From contig NZ_CP013251.1 in NCBI RefSeq assembly GCF_001583435.1, forward strand, positions 62,001 through 126,000: a DNA stretch of 64,000 bases. Direction: 5' to 3'. The notes beneath the pieces are model-generated. The model did no database searches and was not told the DNA's origin. It saw only the letters and a list, made by a program, of their open reading frames with translations. Shown here piece after piece: positions 43,052 through 51,429 of the stretch. The DNA comes from Endozoicomonas montiporae CL-33. GTDB taxonomy: Bacteria; Pseudomonadota; Gammaproteobacteria; Pseudomonadales; Endozoicomonadaceae. A program made the position numbers and the translations under genes. Position 1 is the stretch's first letter. Each line of letters opens with the position of its first letter.

Positions 43052-44149
43052 ATGGACAGGAAACACATTAAAGCCTTAACCGGGGTTCGTGGTGTCGCTG
43101 CCTTGTGGGTTTTTTTTCATCATATTATCAATCAATATCCACTGAATGGCTCTTTGCCTGAGTCTGTGAAAAATGTGGCTGACACCGGTTGGCTCGGGGT
43201 CGATTTATTCTTTATTCTGAGCGGCTTTGTCATATCGTACGTTCACCAGAAAGACTTTGAAGACGGTGTGACAGCCACGTCCTGGAAGAACTTCATGATT
43301 CTCCGGTTTGCCAGAGTCTACCCGGTTCATTTTTTTACAACGATGGCTTTGGTGGTTATTTATCTCTCGGCCTCGGTGCTGTTTCATTATGAATCTAAAG
43401 TCGAAGCTTTTACGTTTAGCAAACTGGTTTATTCCCTTACATTGACCAACGGGTTTGGCATTCCTGAATCAAGGGGCTGGAATATTCCGTCCTGGTCTGT
43501 CAGTACGGAAGCGTTTGCTTATCTTGTATTTCCCTGGCTGACGTATCTTGTTTTTTCCCGAAAAATGTCCATGTTGACCTGCCTGATAAGCTGCATTGCT
43601 ATTCTGCTCTGTACGACGGCAATAGGCTGGTATCTGAGTGATGGGGAAAAGTACTTTAGTGGTTGGGAAACCAATGTCATCCGAATTTTATCCGAGTTCT
43701 CTATTGGCTGCTTGTTGTTTAATATCTTCAAGCAGAATACAAAATACGCCCTGTGGTGGCTGGGTGAAGTCGCCTTTATAGCCATTATCGTGATGACCTG
43801 GTTACAGGTGCCGCACCAGTGGGATGTTCTTTACATTATGGCGTTGGCTGTTCTGGTGATTGCCCTGACAGAAGACAAGGGACTGCTTGCCCGCTGTCTG
43901 GGAAGACGCATCTGGATTTATCTGGGAGAAATTTCTTACTCGGTTTACCTTTGCCACTGGCTTGTTTTCATGGTGTTTAACTACCTTTTCCAGAAACTGC
44001 TATCAGTTGACGTAGGATGGCACACTGCTCTCGCTGTATTGGTTTATGTTGCAGTGACTTGGCTGGTTTCCCATGTGACGTATTATCACCTTGAGGTAAA
44101 GGCGCGGCTTTATATTAAAGACCGTTTTCTTAAGAAAAAGGCGAGCTGA
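43052..44149 (+). CDS. Acyltransferase 3 family membrane protein (OafA-like)
   Basis: Transfers acyl groups to cell-surface glycans or lipids. The 365-residue protein has about ten membrane helices. It begins with the family motif LTGVRGVAALWVFFHH (catalytic His), then LFFILSGFVISYVH and RFARVYPVHFF; later GEISYSVYLCHWLVF. It opens the 43-49.5 kb cluster, so the acyl group may come from the ACP-dependent genes downstream. Confidence 0.88.
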   Translation: MDRKHIKALTGVRGVAALWVFFHHIINQYPLNGSLPESVKNVADTGWLGVDLFFILSGFVISYVHQKDFEDGVTATSWKNFMILRFARVYPVHFFTTMALVVIYLSASVLFHYESKVEAFTFSKLVYSLTLTNGFGIPESRGWNIPSWSVSTEAFAYLVFPWLTYLVFSRKMSMLTCLISCIAILLCTTAIGWYLSDGEKYFSGWETNVIRILSEFSIGCLLFNIFKQNTKYALWWLGEVAFIAIIVMTWLQVPHQWDVLYIMALAVLVIALTEDKGLLARCLGRRIWIYLGEISYSVYLCHWLVFMVFNYLFQKLLSVDVGWHTALAVLVYVAVTWLVSHVTYYHLEVKARLYIKDRFLKKKAS

Positions 44150-44227
44150 TTTCAGGCCAGATTGATGAGTGTCATCAGTCAGAAAAGTATGGTTTTATAG
44201 TAAATTGCATAAAGACAGGGAGTGTCT

Positions 44228-45244
44228 ATGCAGGGACTAAGAAATATCTTGTTTAAAGGGCTTGTGCGCTCTGGTGCAACAAGAGCGGCTTCTTATTTCC
44301 ATCGCCATCATGTCACGATTCTCTGTTTTCATTCTATTTCTCTGGAAGACGAACATCGTTTCTGGCCGGGTGTCTTTGTATCTAAAGACAAGCTGACCGA
44401 GCTGTTGGATTATCTTCAGCAATCCCATTACAACGTGATCAGTTTGCAAGAAGCAGAGCGGCATCTGCGCGGAGAAGTGACCTATCAATATCCGGTGGTC
44501 ATAACCATTGATGACGGATGGTTTTCCAGTGTCTCATCGTTGCTGCCGGTGTTATCTTGTTACCAGTTTCCTGCCACGCTTTATGTGACGACGTATTACT
44601 GCAATCACCAGATTCCGGTTGTTAATGTGCTACTGCAATACTGGTTGTGGAAAAAGCCTGCCAAGTCATTGGATGTTGAGTACGACGGAAAGCGTTTTGA
44701 ATTTACAGGTGATAAAGCCGCCATTGTTAGAAGTGTCGAGCAGACCATCAGCGCTTTTACCGATCAGCAGAAAATGCAGTTCCTGAAAGCAATCGCTGCC
44801 AGCCTGAATGTGGATGGGAGAGATATAACTTCTCGCCGGTTTCATAATGCCAACTACAGTGAGATCGCTGCAGCAGCCAGTTCGCCTCTGGTTGATATCC
44901 AGTTACACACTCATACACACCGGCTGCCTAACGACGATGCAGGTATTGAGCGTGAAGTTCAGGTGAATAAAAATACGTTATCCGAGCAGTTGAAAATAGA
45001 CAGCGGTCTGGATCACTTTTGTTATCCGAGTGGTATCTGGTCGCCCGAGCAGATTCCCTATTTGGAGCAGCTGGGTATCAAAACGGCGACAACGCTGGAC
45101 GAAGGGTTAAACAGCAGGCAAGAGCACCTTCTTAAACTGAAACGCAACCTGATTATGGATTCTCGCTCGCTGGATCAGCTGAGAGTCACTATGTCAGGGA
45201 CTCTGGATGTAATGCGGCGTTTGAAGAAAAAGGTTCGAGCATAA
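44228..45244 (+). CDS. Polysaccharide deacetylase family protein
   Basis: A NodB-homology (CE4-type) protein of 338 residues. VVITIDDGWFSSVSS (near residue 90) is the TFDDG-type metal motif, and QLHTHTHRLPND provides the HxxxH-like pair. It probably removes acetyl groups from a polysaccharide. There is no signal peptide, which is unusual for exported deacetylases, so it may act on a cytoplasmic or lipid-linked intermediate. GGGAG lies 5 nt before the chosen ATG; a GTG two codons upstream is less likely. Confidence 0.85.
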   Translation: MQGLRNILFKGLVRSGATRAASYFHRHHVTILCFHSISLEDEHRFWPGVFVSKDKLTELLDYLQQSHYNVISLQEAERHLRGEVTYQYPVVITIDDGWFSSVSSLLPVLSCYQFPATLYVTTYYCNHQIPVVNVLLQYWLWKKPAKSLDVEYDGKRFEFTGDKAAIVRSVEQTISAFTDQQKMQFLKAIAASLNVDGRDITSRRFHNANYSEIAAAASSPLVDIQLHTHTHRLPNDDAGIEREVQVNKNTLSEQLKIDSGLDHFCYPSGIWSPEQIPYLEQLGIKTATTLDEGLNSRQEHLLKLKRNLIMDSRSLDQLRVTMSGTLDVMRRLKKKVRA

Positions 45245-45276
45245 AACCGGGTGGGTAAAGCTATGACAGAGCCATT

Positions 45277-45348
45277 AGCTGTAAAGGAGCCATCAGCTGT
45301 AAAGGAGCCATCAGCTGTAAAGGAGCCATCAGCTGTAAAGGAGCCATC
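45277..45348. repeat. 18-bp tandem repeat, four units, each with an AAAGGAG
   Basis: AGCTGTAAAGGAGCCATC is repeated four times without a mismatch. Each unit contains the Shine-Dalgarno core AAAGGAG; the last is 9 nt before the ATG at 45353. If the upstream ATG (45263) is used instead, the array is coding and adds four KEPSAV-type hexapeptides. Confidence 0.95.
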
Positions 45349-45352
45349 AGCA

Positions 45353-47131
45353 ATGAAAATCCGTTACCCGTTGGACGTGGCGTATTTGCAGCGTCATCAA
45401 AAAAAGATGCGACGCTCTCTTAAAAAACAGCTGAACCGGGAACCTTTGCGAATTGCTGTTTTAGGTGGCTCAACCACCAACGAAGTGTGCCAGTTCATCG
45501 AGTTGTTTTTGTTAAATGAAGGCATCAATGTCGAGACATACGAGTCTGGTTACAACCAGTTTTATCAGGAGGCGGTATTCGATAACCCTGAACTGGATGC
45601 CTTTAATCCTCAGGTTATTTATATCCACACCAGCAGTGTCAATTTAACCGACTGGCCTGATTTATCAGCCAGTGAGGCCGATGTCGAACAGGCTTTGAAA
45701 AGCTGCTTTGATTATTATCAAGCCATCTGGCAGGCATTGGGCAGCAAATACAATGCGACTGTTATCCAGAATAACTTTGAGCTGCCCTTTTCCCGCCCGC
45801 TGGGAAATCTGGATGCCAGCGCAGTGTGCGGCAAAACCCGGTTTACCCAGAAGCTGAACAGTCTGTTTTCTGAGTATTCCCAAACACATTCCGGTTTTAT
45901 TTTACACGACATTAACTATTTATCGGCCTGGTTTGGATTAGGCCGCTGGTATGACAAGGCGCAGTGGTACGCTTACAAGTACGCTATGAGTAGCGATGCA
46001 GTTCCAGAGTTGGCCTACAGTATTGCGGCACAGGTTAAAGCGTCACTGGGGTTGAGCAAAAAGGCCGTTGTCTGTGATCTGGATAATACCTTGTGGGGCG
46101 GCATCATTGGCGATGATGGTGTTAACGGCATAAAAATAGGTCAGGAAAATGCCGATGCCGAAGCTTTCAGTGACCTTCAGTATTATTTGAAAGCACTTCA
46201 CCAGCGGGGGATTTTGCTGGCAGTCTGCAGCAAGAATGAAGATGAAAATGCCCGGCTTGGCTTTACCCACCCCGACAGTGTGCTGGGTTTAAAAGATTTC
46301 AGTGCTTTTAAAGCAAACTGGAACAATAAAGACATCAATATCGAAAACATTGCCAAAACACTCAACATCGGATTGGATTCACTGGCGTTTCTGGATGATA
46401 ACCCCAGTGAGCGTAACCTGGTCAGCAATACGCATCCCGCAGTGGCTGTGCCCGACATCGGTGACGATATAACAGACTACATACGTTATCTGGATAAGGC
46501 TTGTCTGTTCGAGCTGATTTCTCTGAACAAGGAAGACATACAACGAGCAGAAATGTACGCCCAGAATCAGCAGCGGCAACAGCTACAAAGCCAGCATCAA
46601 AACTATGCGGATTATCTGCTGTCACTGGACATGAAAGCCACGATCAAACCGTTCGATGATGTTGCGCTGGAAAGAGTGACTCAGCTCACCAATAAAACCA
46701 ATCAGTTTAATCTCACTACCTACCGCTACGGCTTTCAGGAAATGGAGACCTTTATGCAGTCGTCTTCCCATATCACTCTGTATGGACGACTGATCGACAA
46801 GTTTGGCGACAATGGCATTGTATCCGTGGTGGTAGCTGAACAAAAAGACGGTGGATTGTATATCCAACTCTGGTTAATGAGTTGCCGGGTCTTCAAGCGA
46901 GACCTTGAATGGGCCATGTTCCGGGAACTGCGAAGTCATGCGCAGAAAGCCGGTATTACCCATCTGGTTGGACACTATATACCCACAAAGAAGAATGGTC
47001 TTGTCAAAGAGCTTTATCAGACACTGGATTTTCAATGCACATCAAAAGAAGATGATGGTTCGAGCTGGTGGGAGTATGAAGTCACGGATGCCGAGCTGAA
47101 CCACGATATTCCCATGACCATTGAGAATTAA
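45353..47131 (+). CDS. FkbH-like HAD-IIIC family protein
   Basis: FkbH-like proteins are HAD-superfamily enzymes that, in polyketide and glycan pathways, load a phosphoglycerate-derived glyceryl group onto an ACP. The protein has an N-terminal SGNH-like part (RIAVLGGSTTNEV, FEL-PFSRPLGN). The central HAD domain has VVCDLDNTLWGGIIGDDG (motif I DxDxT), AVCSKN (motif II) and FLDDNPSER (motif III). The C-terminal GNAT-like part has LMSCRVFKRDLEWAMF. I chose the ATG at 45353 because of AAAGGAG 9 nt before it (593 aa); an ATG at 45263 is in frame through the repeat. The next gene is an ACP. Confidence 0.88.
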   Translation: MKIRYPLDVAYLQRHQKKMRRSLKKQLNREPLRIAVLGGSTTNEVCQFIELFLLNEGINVETYESGYNQFYQEAVFDNPELDAFNPQVIYIHTSSVNLTDWPDLSASEADVEQALKSCFDYYQAIWQALGSKYNATVIQNNFELPFSRPLGNLDASAVCGKTRFTQKLNSLFSEYSQTHSGFILHDINYLSAWFGLGRWYDKAQWYAYKYAMSSDAVPELAYSIAAQVKASLGLSKKAVVCDLDNTLWGGIIGDDGVNGIKIGQENADAEAFSDLQYYLKALHQRGILLAVCSKNEDENARLGFTHPDSVLGLKDFSAFKANWNNKDINIENIAKTLNIGLDSLAFLDDNPSERNLVSNTHPAVAVPDIGDDITDYIRYLDKACLFELISLNKEDIQRAEMYAQNQQRQQLQSQHQNYADYLLSLDMKATIKPFDDVALERVTQLTNKTNQFNLTTYRYGFQEMETFMQSSSHITLYGRLIDKFGDNGIVSVVVAEQKDGGLYIQLWLMSCRVFKRDLEWAMFRELRSHAQKAGITHLVGHYIPTKKNGLVKELYQTLDFQCTSKEDDGSSWWEYEVTDAELNHDIPMTIEN

Positions 47132-47172
47132 CGGACAGGCGTCACTAACAAGAATGACAATCAGGAGCCGCT

Positions 47173-47421
47173 ATGACAATTTTCGAAACACTCGCCACTA
47201 TTATCAGTGATGTACTGGATGAAGACGATCTGGAGATAACCCCTCAAACGGTGGCAGACGATGCTGAAGACTGGGATTCTCTGGCACAGATTCAAATCAT
47301 TCATGCGATAGAGCATGAGCTGAAAATCAAGTTCAGCCTGCAGGAGATCGAACAACTCAATCATGCCGGTAACGTAGGCGACACCGTTGAATTAATTTCT
47401 AAAAAAATAGAAGCCTCATAA
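47173..47421 (+). CDS. Acyl carrier protein
   Basis: An 82-residue carrier protein with the phosphopantetheine site in EDWDSLAQIQI (Ser near residue 38) and the typical acidic four-helix pattern (IFETLATIISDVLDED). Unlike housekeeping AcpP (DSLD) it has DSLA, so it is a specialised ACP. It lies between the FkbH-like gene and a MaoC-like dehydratase, suggesting that the acyl group is built on this carrier. Confidence 0.9.
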   Translation: MTIFETLATIISDVLDEDDLEITPQTVADDAEDWDSLAQIQIIHAIEHELKIKFSLQEIEQLNHAGNVGDTVELISKKIEAS

Positions 47422-47438
47422 GCTTCAGTGAGAACGCC

Positions 47439-47864
47439 ATGAATCGCTATACCATTGATACGATCAGAGTGGGGTTAAAATACAGCTTTGAGTCGGAGGT
47501 GACCCATGAAAAGCTTCAGGCATTTACCCTCATCAGTGGCGATATCAACCCTTTGCACACCGATAAAGAGCACGCTGTAAAAAGAGGCCACCCGGATGTG
47601 GTGGTGTACGGCATGCTCACAGCTTCGCTCTATTCCACGCTGGTGGGCGTTTATCTGCCCGGTGAAATGGCTTTACTTCAGGAAGTACAAACGCAGTTCA
47701 AACGACCCGTTTATGTGGGGGATACATTGACACTGGAAGGTGAAGTGGTGGATGTACATACCTTACTTAAACGCATTGAGATTAAAGCCGTTATCCGTAA
47801 CCAGCACGGTAAGGTGGTGTCAAAGGCAAGAATTTTCTCAGGTATTGAAGAGGCGCAGGTATGA
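47439..47864 (+). CDS. MaoC-like (R)-specific enoyl hydratase/dehydratase
   Basis: A 141-residue hot-dog fold protein. FTLISGDINPLHTDKEHA is the hydratase-2 motif with the catalytic Asp and His. Such enzymes interconvert trans-2-enoyl and (R)-3-hydroxyacyl thioesters. It overlaps the next gene (SDR) by 4 bp, so the pair is translationally coupled; together they could process a 3-hydroxyacyl-ACP. Confidence 0.87.
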   Translation: MNRYTIDTIRVGLKYSFESEVTHEKLQAFTLISGDINPLHTDKEHAVKRGHPDVVVYGMLTASLYSTLVGVYLPGEMALLQEVQTQFKRPVYVGDTLTLEGEVVDVHTLLKRIEIKAVIRNQHGKVVSKARIFSGIEEAQV

Positions 47865-48592
47865 GTGTCCACCGTATGATCATTGGTGCCAGCTCTGAAA
47901 TTGGCCGGGAAACGATGAGAGTTCTGGATCGTCAGGGTGATCGTATTCTTGCCCACGGTTTTCACAATACACAGTCCCTTGAAAATATGGGTAAAGGCAT
48001 GCTCTGCCAGTTGGATACCCTTGGTGCAGATTTAAGCCGAGAAGAAGACTGTGAACGTTTTATTGAGCAAGCCAAAGCCCTTTGTGAAGGGCCCGACCAT
48101 CTTATTTTTGCCCAGTCTCCACGGTTGGAATTAACCCGTTTTAAAAAAATTACGCGAGACCAGGCACTTCAGCATTTACAGGTACAGGCGTTGAGCAGTC
48201 TGGAAATTGCCAAAGCCTTTTTACCGGGTATGGCAAAGCGTGGATACGGACGAGTGGTGTTTATCATCAGCAGTGTCACGCTGGGTATGCCGCCCAATGC
48301 CATGGCAGATTACACAATGGCAAAGTATGCACAGCTTGGTTTGATGCGATCACTGGCTAAGGAATACGGTAGTAAAGGCGTTACCGTAAATGCAGTGTCA
48401 CCCTCAATGGTTGATACACCATTTATAGAAGGGTTGCCAGATAATATGCGACTGCAGGGTGCTGCTTCTCACCCTCTGAGGCGCCATGCAACGGTCAGTG
48501 AAGTTGCACCGGCAGTTGCCTTTTTGTTGTCTGATGAGGCGAGGTATATCAACGGCACGAACTTACCGATCACTGGTGGAGAATCTGTGTGA
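47861..48592 (+). CDS. Short-chain dehydrogenase/reductase (FabG-like)
   Basis: NAD(P)-dependent reductase, 243 residues. The Rossmann motif is slightly modified (IIGASSEIGRET), the catalytic Ser lies in VVFIISSVTL and the YxxxK motif is DYTMAKYAQLGLMRSLAKEY. The C-terminal ARYINGTNLPITGGESV is typical of FabG relatives. It is a likely 3-oxoacyl-ACP reductase working with the ACP of this cluster. It overlaps the MaoC gene and, by 4 bp, the unknown gene downstream. Confidence 0.87.
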   Translation: MSVHRMIIGASSEIGRETMRVLDRQGDRILAHGFHNTQSLENMGKGMLCQLDTLGADLSREEDCERFIEQAKALCEGPDHLIFAQSPRLELTRFKKITRDQALQHLQVQALSSLEIAKAFLPGMAKRGYGRVVFIISSVTLGMPPNAMADYTMAKYAQLGLMRSLAKEYGSKGVTVNAVSPSMVDTPFIEGLPDNMRLQGAASHPLRRHATVSEVAPAVAFLLSDEARYINGTNLPITGGESV

Positions 48593-49515
48593 CACTGCCT
48601 CAAAAACTATTGCACACACAACAGGTTCTGGAAAACGCGCTAAGTCATGTGAACGACAGAAGCACCCTTATTCAACGGTATCTGGCGTTTGTTCAGAATG
48701 ATATGCCTGCGCGTCCATACGACAGTTTTACTGATGACATGATGCGCTGGCTGGATGAGCTGGAGCGTTTATACGATAAGCCCACACTCAACAGTATTCA
48801 CAAGTTGGCGTTAGTTAAGCTGATGTTGCACAGCCTTCCACAGCTGGATGCCGCAATGGCAAAACACCTTCCTGATGTTTGTGTGGAAGCTGTTGAGCGA
48901 TGGTTCGAATCGGTCTGTGATCAAGCCAGTGATGAAAGTGCTGTTCTGGATCGCAACAGCGATTTGTTTAAAAAAGATCTGGCAATATCGGCTTTGAACC
49001 TGTGGCCAAGTCACTCCATTTGCCACTATGAACCCAGAGCATTACCCAGAGGCTTTTTATTGTCGGGCGGTGGTAAACAGTTTTTCAGAGGAATCTGCCT
49101 GCTGTACGGCACATTGAAAAACCGTTATCGGACTATGTATGAGCTGCACATGGAAGACCGGCGAACCAATCCTCACTTTTTAGAGGCAGGCTGGCAATCT
49201 TTCTACATTGAGATAGCCAGACGTCTGGAGTCCGAACCGGATGTAGCAGGTATTTTTGCACAAAGTTGGTTCTGGGACCCTGTTGTCGGGCAGCAGTCGT
49301 CAAAAATGGCTTATTTACGACAGTTACCTGAATCGGGCGGTGCCTCTTTTTTTCGCTTAAACAGCAGCACTGATGCTGATCATATAGCTTTGCAGAACAA
49401 GAAACGGCGCAAGCTGTTTGAGCAGGGGGAATATACCCCAACCAGCTATTTAATGGTTTGGGGACGCAGTGATTTGATCCACTGGGCGAAGGATCAGACT
49501 CTGATAACTGGTTGA
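48589..49515 (+). CDS. Unknown protein of the FkbH/ACP cluster
   Basis: A 308-residue protein starting at a GTG that overlaps the SDR stop (GTGA), so it is made with the cluster. No known domain was recognised. It is soluble and mostly helical at the N-terminus. A conserved-looking region in the second half contains LLSGGGKQFFRGICLLYGTLKNRYRTMYELHMEDR and AQSWFWDPVV, and the C-terminus has SYLMVWGRSDLIHWA. Those features would fit an enzyme using an acyl or glycan substrate, but this is not established. Confidence 0.75.
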   Translation: MTLPQKLLHTQQVLENALSHVNDRSTLIQRYLAFVQNDMPARPYDSFTDDMMRWLDELERLYDKPTLNSIHKLALVKLMLHSLPQLDAAMAKHLPDVCVEAVERWFESVCDQASDESAVLDRNSDLFKKDLAISALNLWPSHSICHYEPRALPRGFLLSGGGKQFFRGICLLYGTLKNRYRTMYELHMEDRRTNPHFLEAGWQSFYIEIARRLESEPDVAGIFAQSWFWDPVVGQQSSKMAYLRQLPESGGASFFRLNSSTDADHIALQNKKRRKLFEQGEYTPTSYLMVWGRSDLIHWAKDQTLITG

Positions 49516-49575
49516 ATGCAGTCATTAAAAATTGCCGGACAAGTAGCCCGGCAGTTTAGAACAGAGTTTTCAGAC

Positions 49576-51222
49576 TTAATGGCCTAACTTGGGAAAATCT
49601 TCTTCATAATTTGACTGTAGATTCAATTCACTTTTTTGATCGGTAATGCCTTCTTGCGGTTCTTTTGGCACTTCCTCTTCATGACTTGGATCAGGATGCG
49701 CACTTTGCTTCTCTCCATCAGGTTGGTCTTGTTTCTTATTATCCTTTATTTGAGAATTGTGCAGATCTCTCTCGTATTCTTTTTGCTGTCTCTGTCTTTC
49801 AGCTTCTTCGGTTTCTTCGTAGATGTACCAGTCTTCTTTAACCTGTTGCATCAGCTGATTTGTTGTTAAGCGATGATCCTTATCTTTAGCCTTTGGTAAT
49901 TTGGACAATACTTCCTTTCTGGCAGGAGGCACTTGTCTGGCTTGCTTCAACTGTGCAAGCAAATCAGTTACCTTTCCTTCCAGTGAGCTGAGTTCTTGCA
50001 TTTTTCTTTCGTAATTTGGTGATTCACTGGTTCTTTTTTTCTGCAACCATTTGTTACCAATATGGACTTTAAGAGAGTTGATTTCTGAGCGAATTTTATC
50101 TATTGCCGCTTCTAAATTTTTGACCTTAGTACTGTATTTTTTTAATTCACCTACAGTAGAGTCATTTGGTTGCTTTGGCCCGTAGTCCGTAGGACGTTCT
50201 TCATTTGGGTCATCACCATCCTGCCCACCAGTTGACCTTTTCTTTTTAGGCAAATCACCTTTGCCACTTAAATCTTTTTTTCTATTTTTTGGTGCACTAT
50301 CCCCTTTTTGAGAATCACTTTGCGTTCCTGAACCGGTCCTTTCTCCTCCGGCGTCGGTTAGCTCTTCAGCGTTTTGAATATCCCCAATAGCTGCTATTTT
50401 TACGGGCTTTCCTTTATAGGTTAAAAACAAATGTTCGTCGGATAAAAATCGCCCATTATAAATACCGAATGGCTGCTCGCTAAATTGAGAAAACAATGGT
50501 TCCCGGGGATAAGCTCTTAAATTCAAAAAGTAGTTGTATGAATTTTTCGAACTACCTGCTGAAAGCAATGCGTCATTATCACAACCTACAATGTGTGGCC
50601 GATGCGAGGTGGCACTATTGTGATAGCAATGGAATGCGTTGAAGACATCCCCTAACGAAGTTTTACTCAGCATTGTAAAACCGGGAAGAACACCTTCCGG
50701 ATCATTATCCGCTATGATTTGTGAAGGTATCTGAATGCTGAACGTTGCCATTGATTGAGAAGCAGGGGCGTAGGATTCGAAAGAGAGGGTAAAGTTTCCA
50801 TTTTTCTCGTTGTACCAGACTTGGGCGCCATTTTGCACAATCATTACTGCCACTTGCAGCAATAGTTTATCGTAGTCAGATGTGAATAGTTCTGGCTGCT
50901 GCAATGCTGGGGGGCTCACTTTGGATTCTTCGAACGTTAGCACCTGTCGCCCGTCTTCATAACGGGAAACGGTCGCAGATATGCCTTTGAATCGTGCGGG
51001 TAGCTCGATCGTCTGTGATTTTACTGGTGCTGGTTTCACCTTATCCGCTTTTGGGGTTAGCCTGCCATCAACAGGCCAAACTTCTTTTTTAACAAAACCG
51101 GCTGCAGAGGGCTGTATCTCCAGAACGTCCAGTGAACCAGAGAACCCGGACTCTGAACCTGTAAAAGCCAGCGCAGGAAAAGCCGTAAAAAGGTAAACAG
51201 CAGGTATGGTTCGATACTTCAT
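49576..51222 (-). CDS. Secreted orphan protein with a charged coiled-coil tail
   Basis: Not recognised. The 548-residue protein has a signal peptide (MKYRTIPAVYLFTAFPALAF). The N-terminal half is beta-rich (ARFKGISATVSRYEDGRQVLTF, QVWYNEKNGNFTLSFESYAP). A linker rich in Gly, Ser, Asp and Lys runs from about 285 to 360. A coiled-coil segment (VKNLEAAIDKIRSEINSLKVHIGNKWLQKK) follows, and the last 90 residues are very polar. Organisation is like that of secreted or surface proteins of host-associated bacteria. It is convergent with the biosynthesis cluster and not obviously part of it. Confidence 0.7.
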   Translation of the reverse strand: MKYRTIPAVYLFTAFPALAFTGSESGFSGSLDVLEIQPSAAGFVKKEVWPVDGRLTPKADKVKPAPVKSQTIELPARFKGISATVSRYEDGRQVLTFEESKVSPPALQQPELFTSDYDKLLLQVAVMIVQNGAQVWYNEKNGNFTLSFESYAPASQSMATFSIQIPSQIIADNDPEGVLPGFTMLSKTSLGDVFNAFHCYHNSATSHRPHIVGCDNDALLSAGSSKNSYNYFLNLRAYPREPLFSQFSEQPFGIYNGRFLSDEHLFLTYKGKPVKIAAIGDIQNAEELTDAGGERTGSGTQSDSQKGDSAPKNRKKDLSGKGDLPKKKRSTGGQDGDDPNEERPTDYGPKQPNDSTVGELKKYSTKVKNLEAAIDKIRSEINSLKVHIGNKWLQKKRTSESPNYERKMQELSSLEGKVTDLLAQLKQARQVPPARKEVLSKLPKAKDKDHRLTTNQLMQQVKEDWYIYEETEEAERQRQQKEYERDLHNSQIKDNKKQDQPDGEKQSAHPDPSHEEEVPKEPQEGITDQKSELNLQSNYEEDFPKLGH

Positions 51223-51429
51223 TATGTATTCCTCGTTCAGCCACTGTTTTTATGACCGTATTGGTTTAGCAGTGACTGAATGAGTTGCAAGTTCTTGAGC
51301 ATTCAAACAGGCTATGCTCAGATGACGGACACACAAAAAGTGCCGCCGCTGGAATGCCTTCTGGCGGAAAGAAGAGTAGCAAATATGAGCAGCAAACATG
51401 AGCGGCAAACAAGGCAACGATAAAGAATA

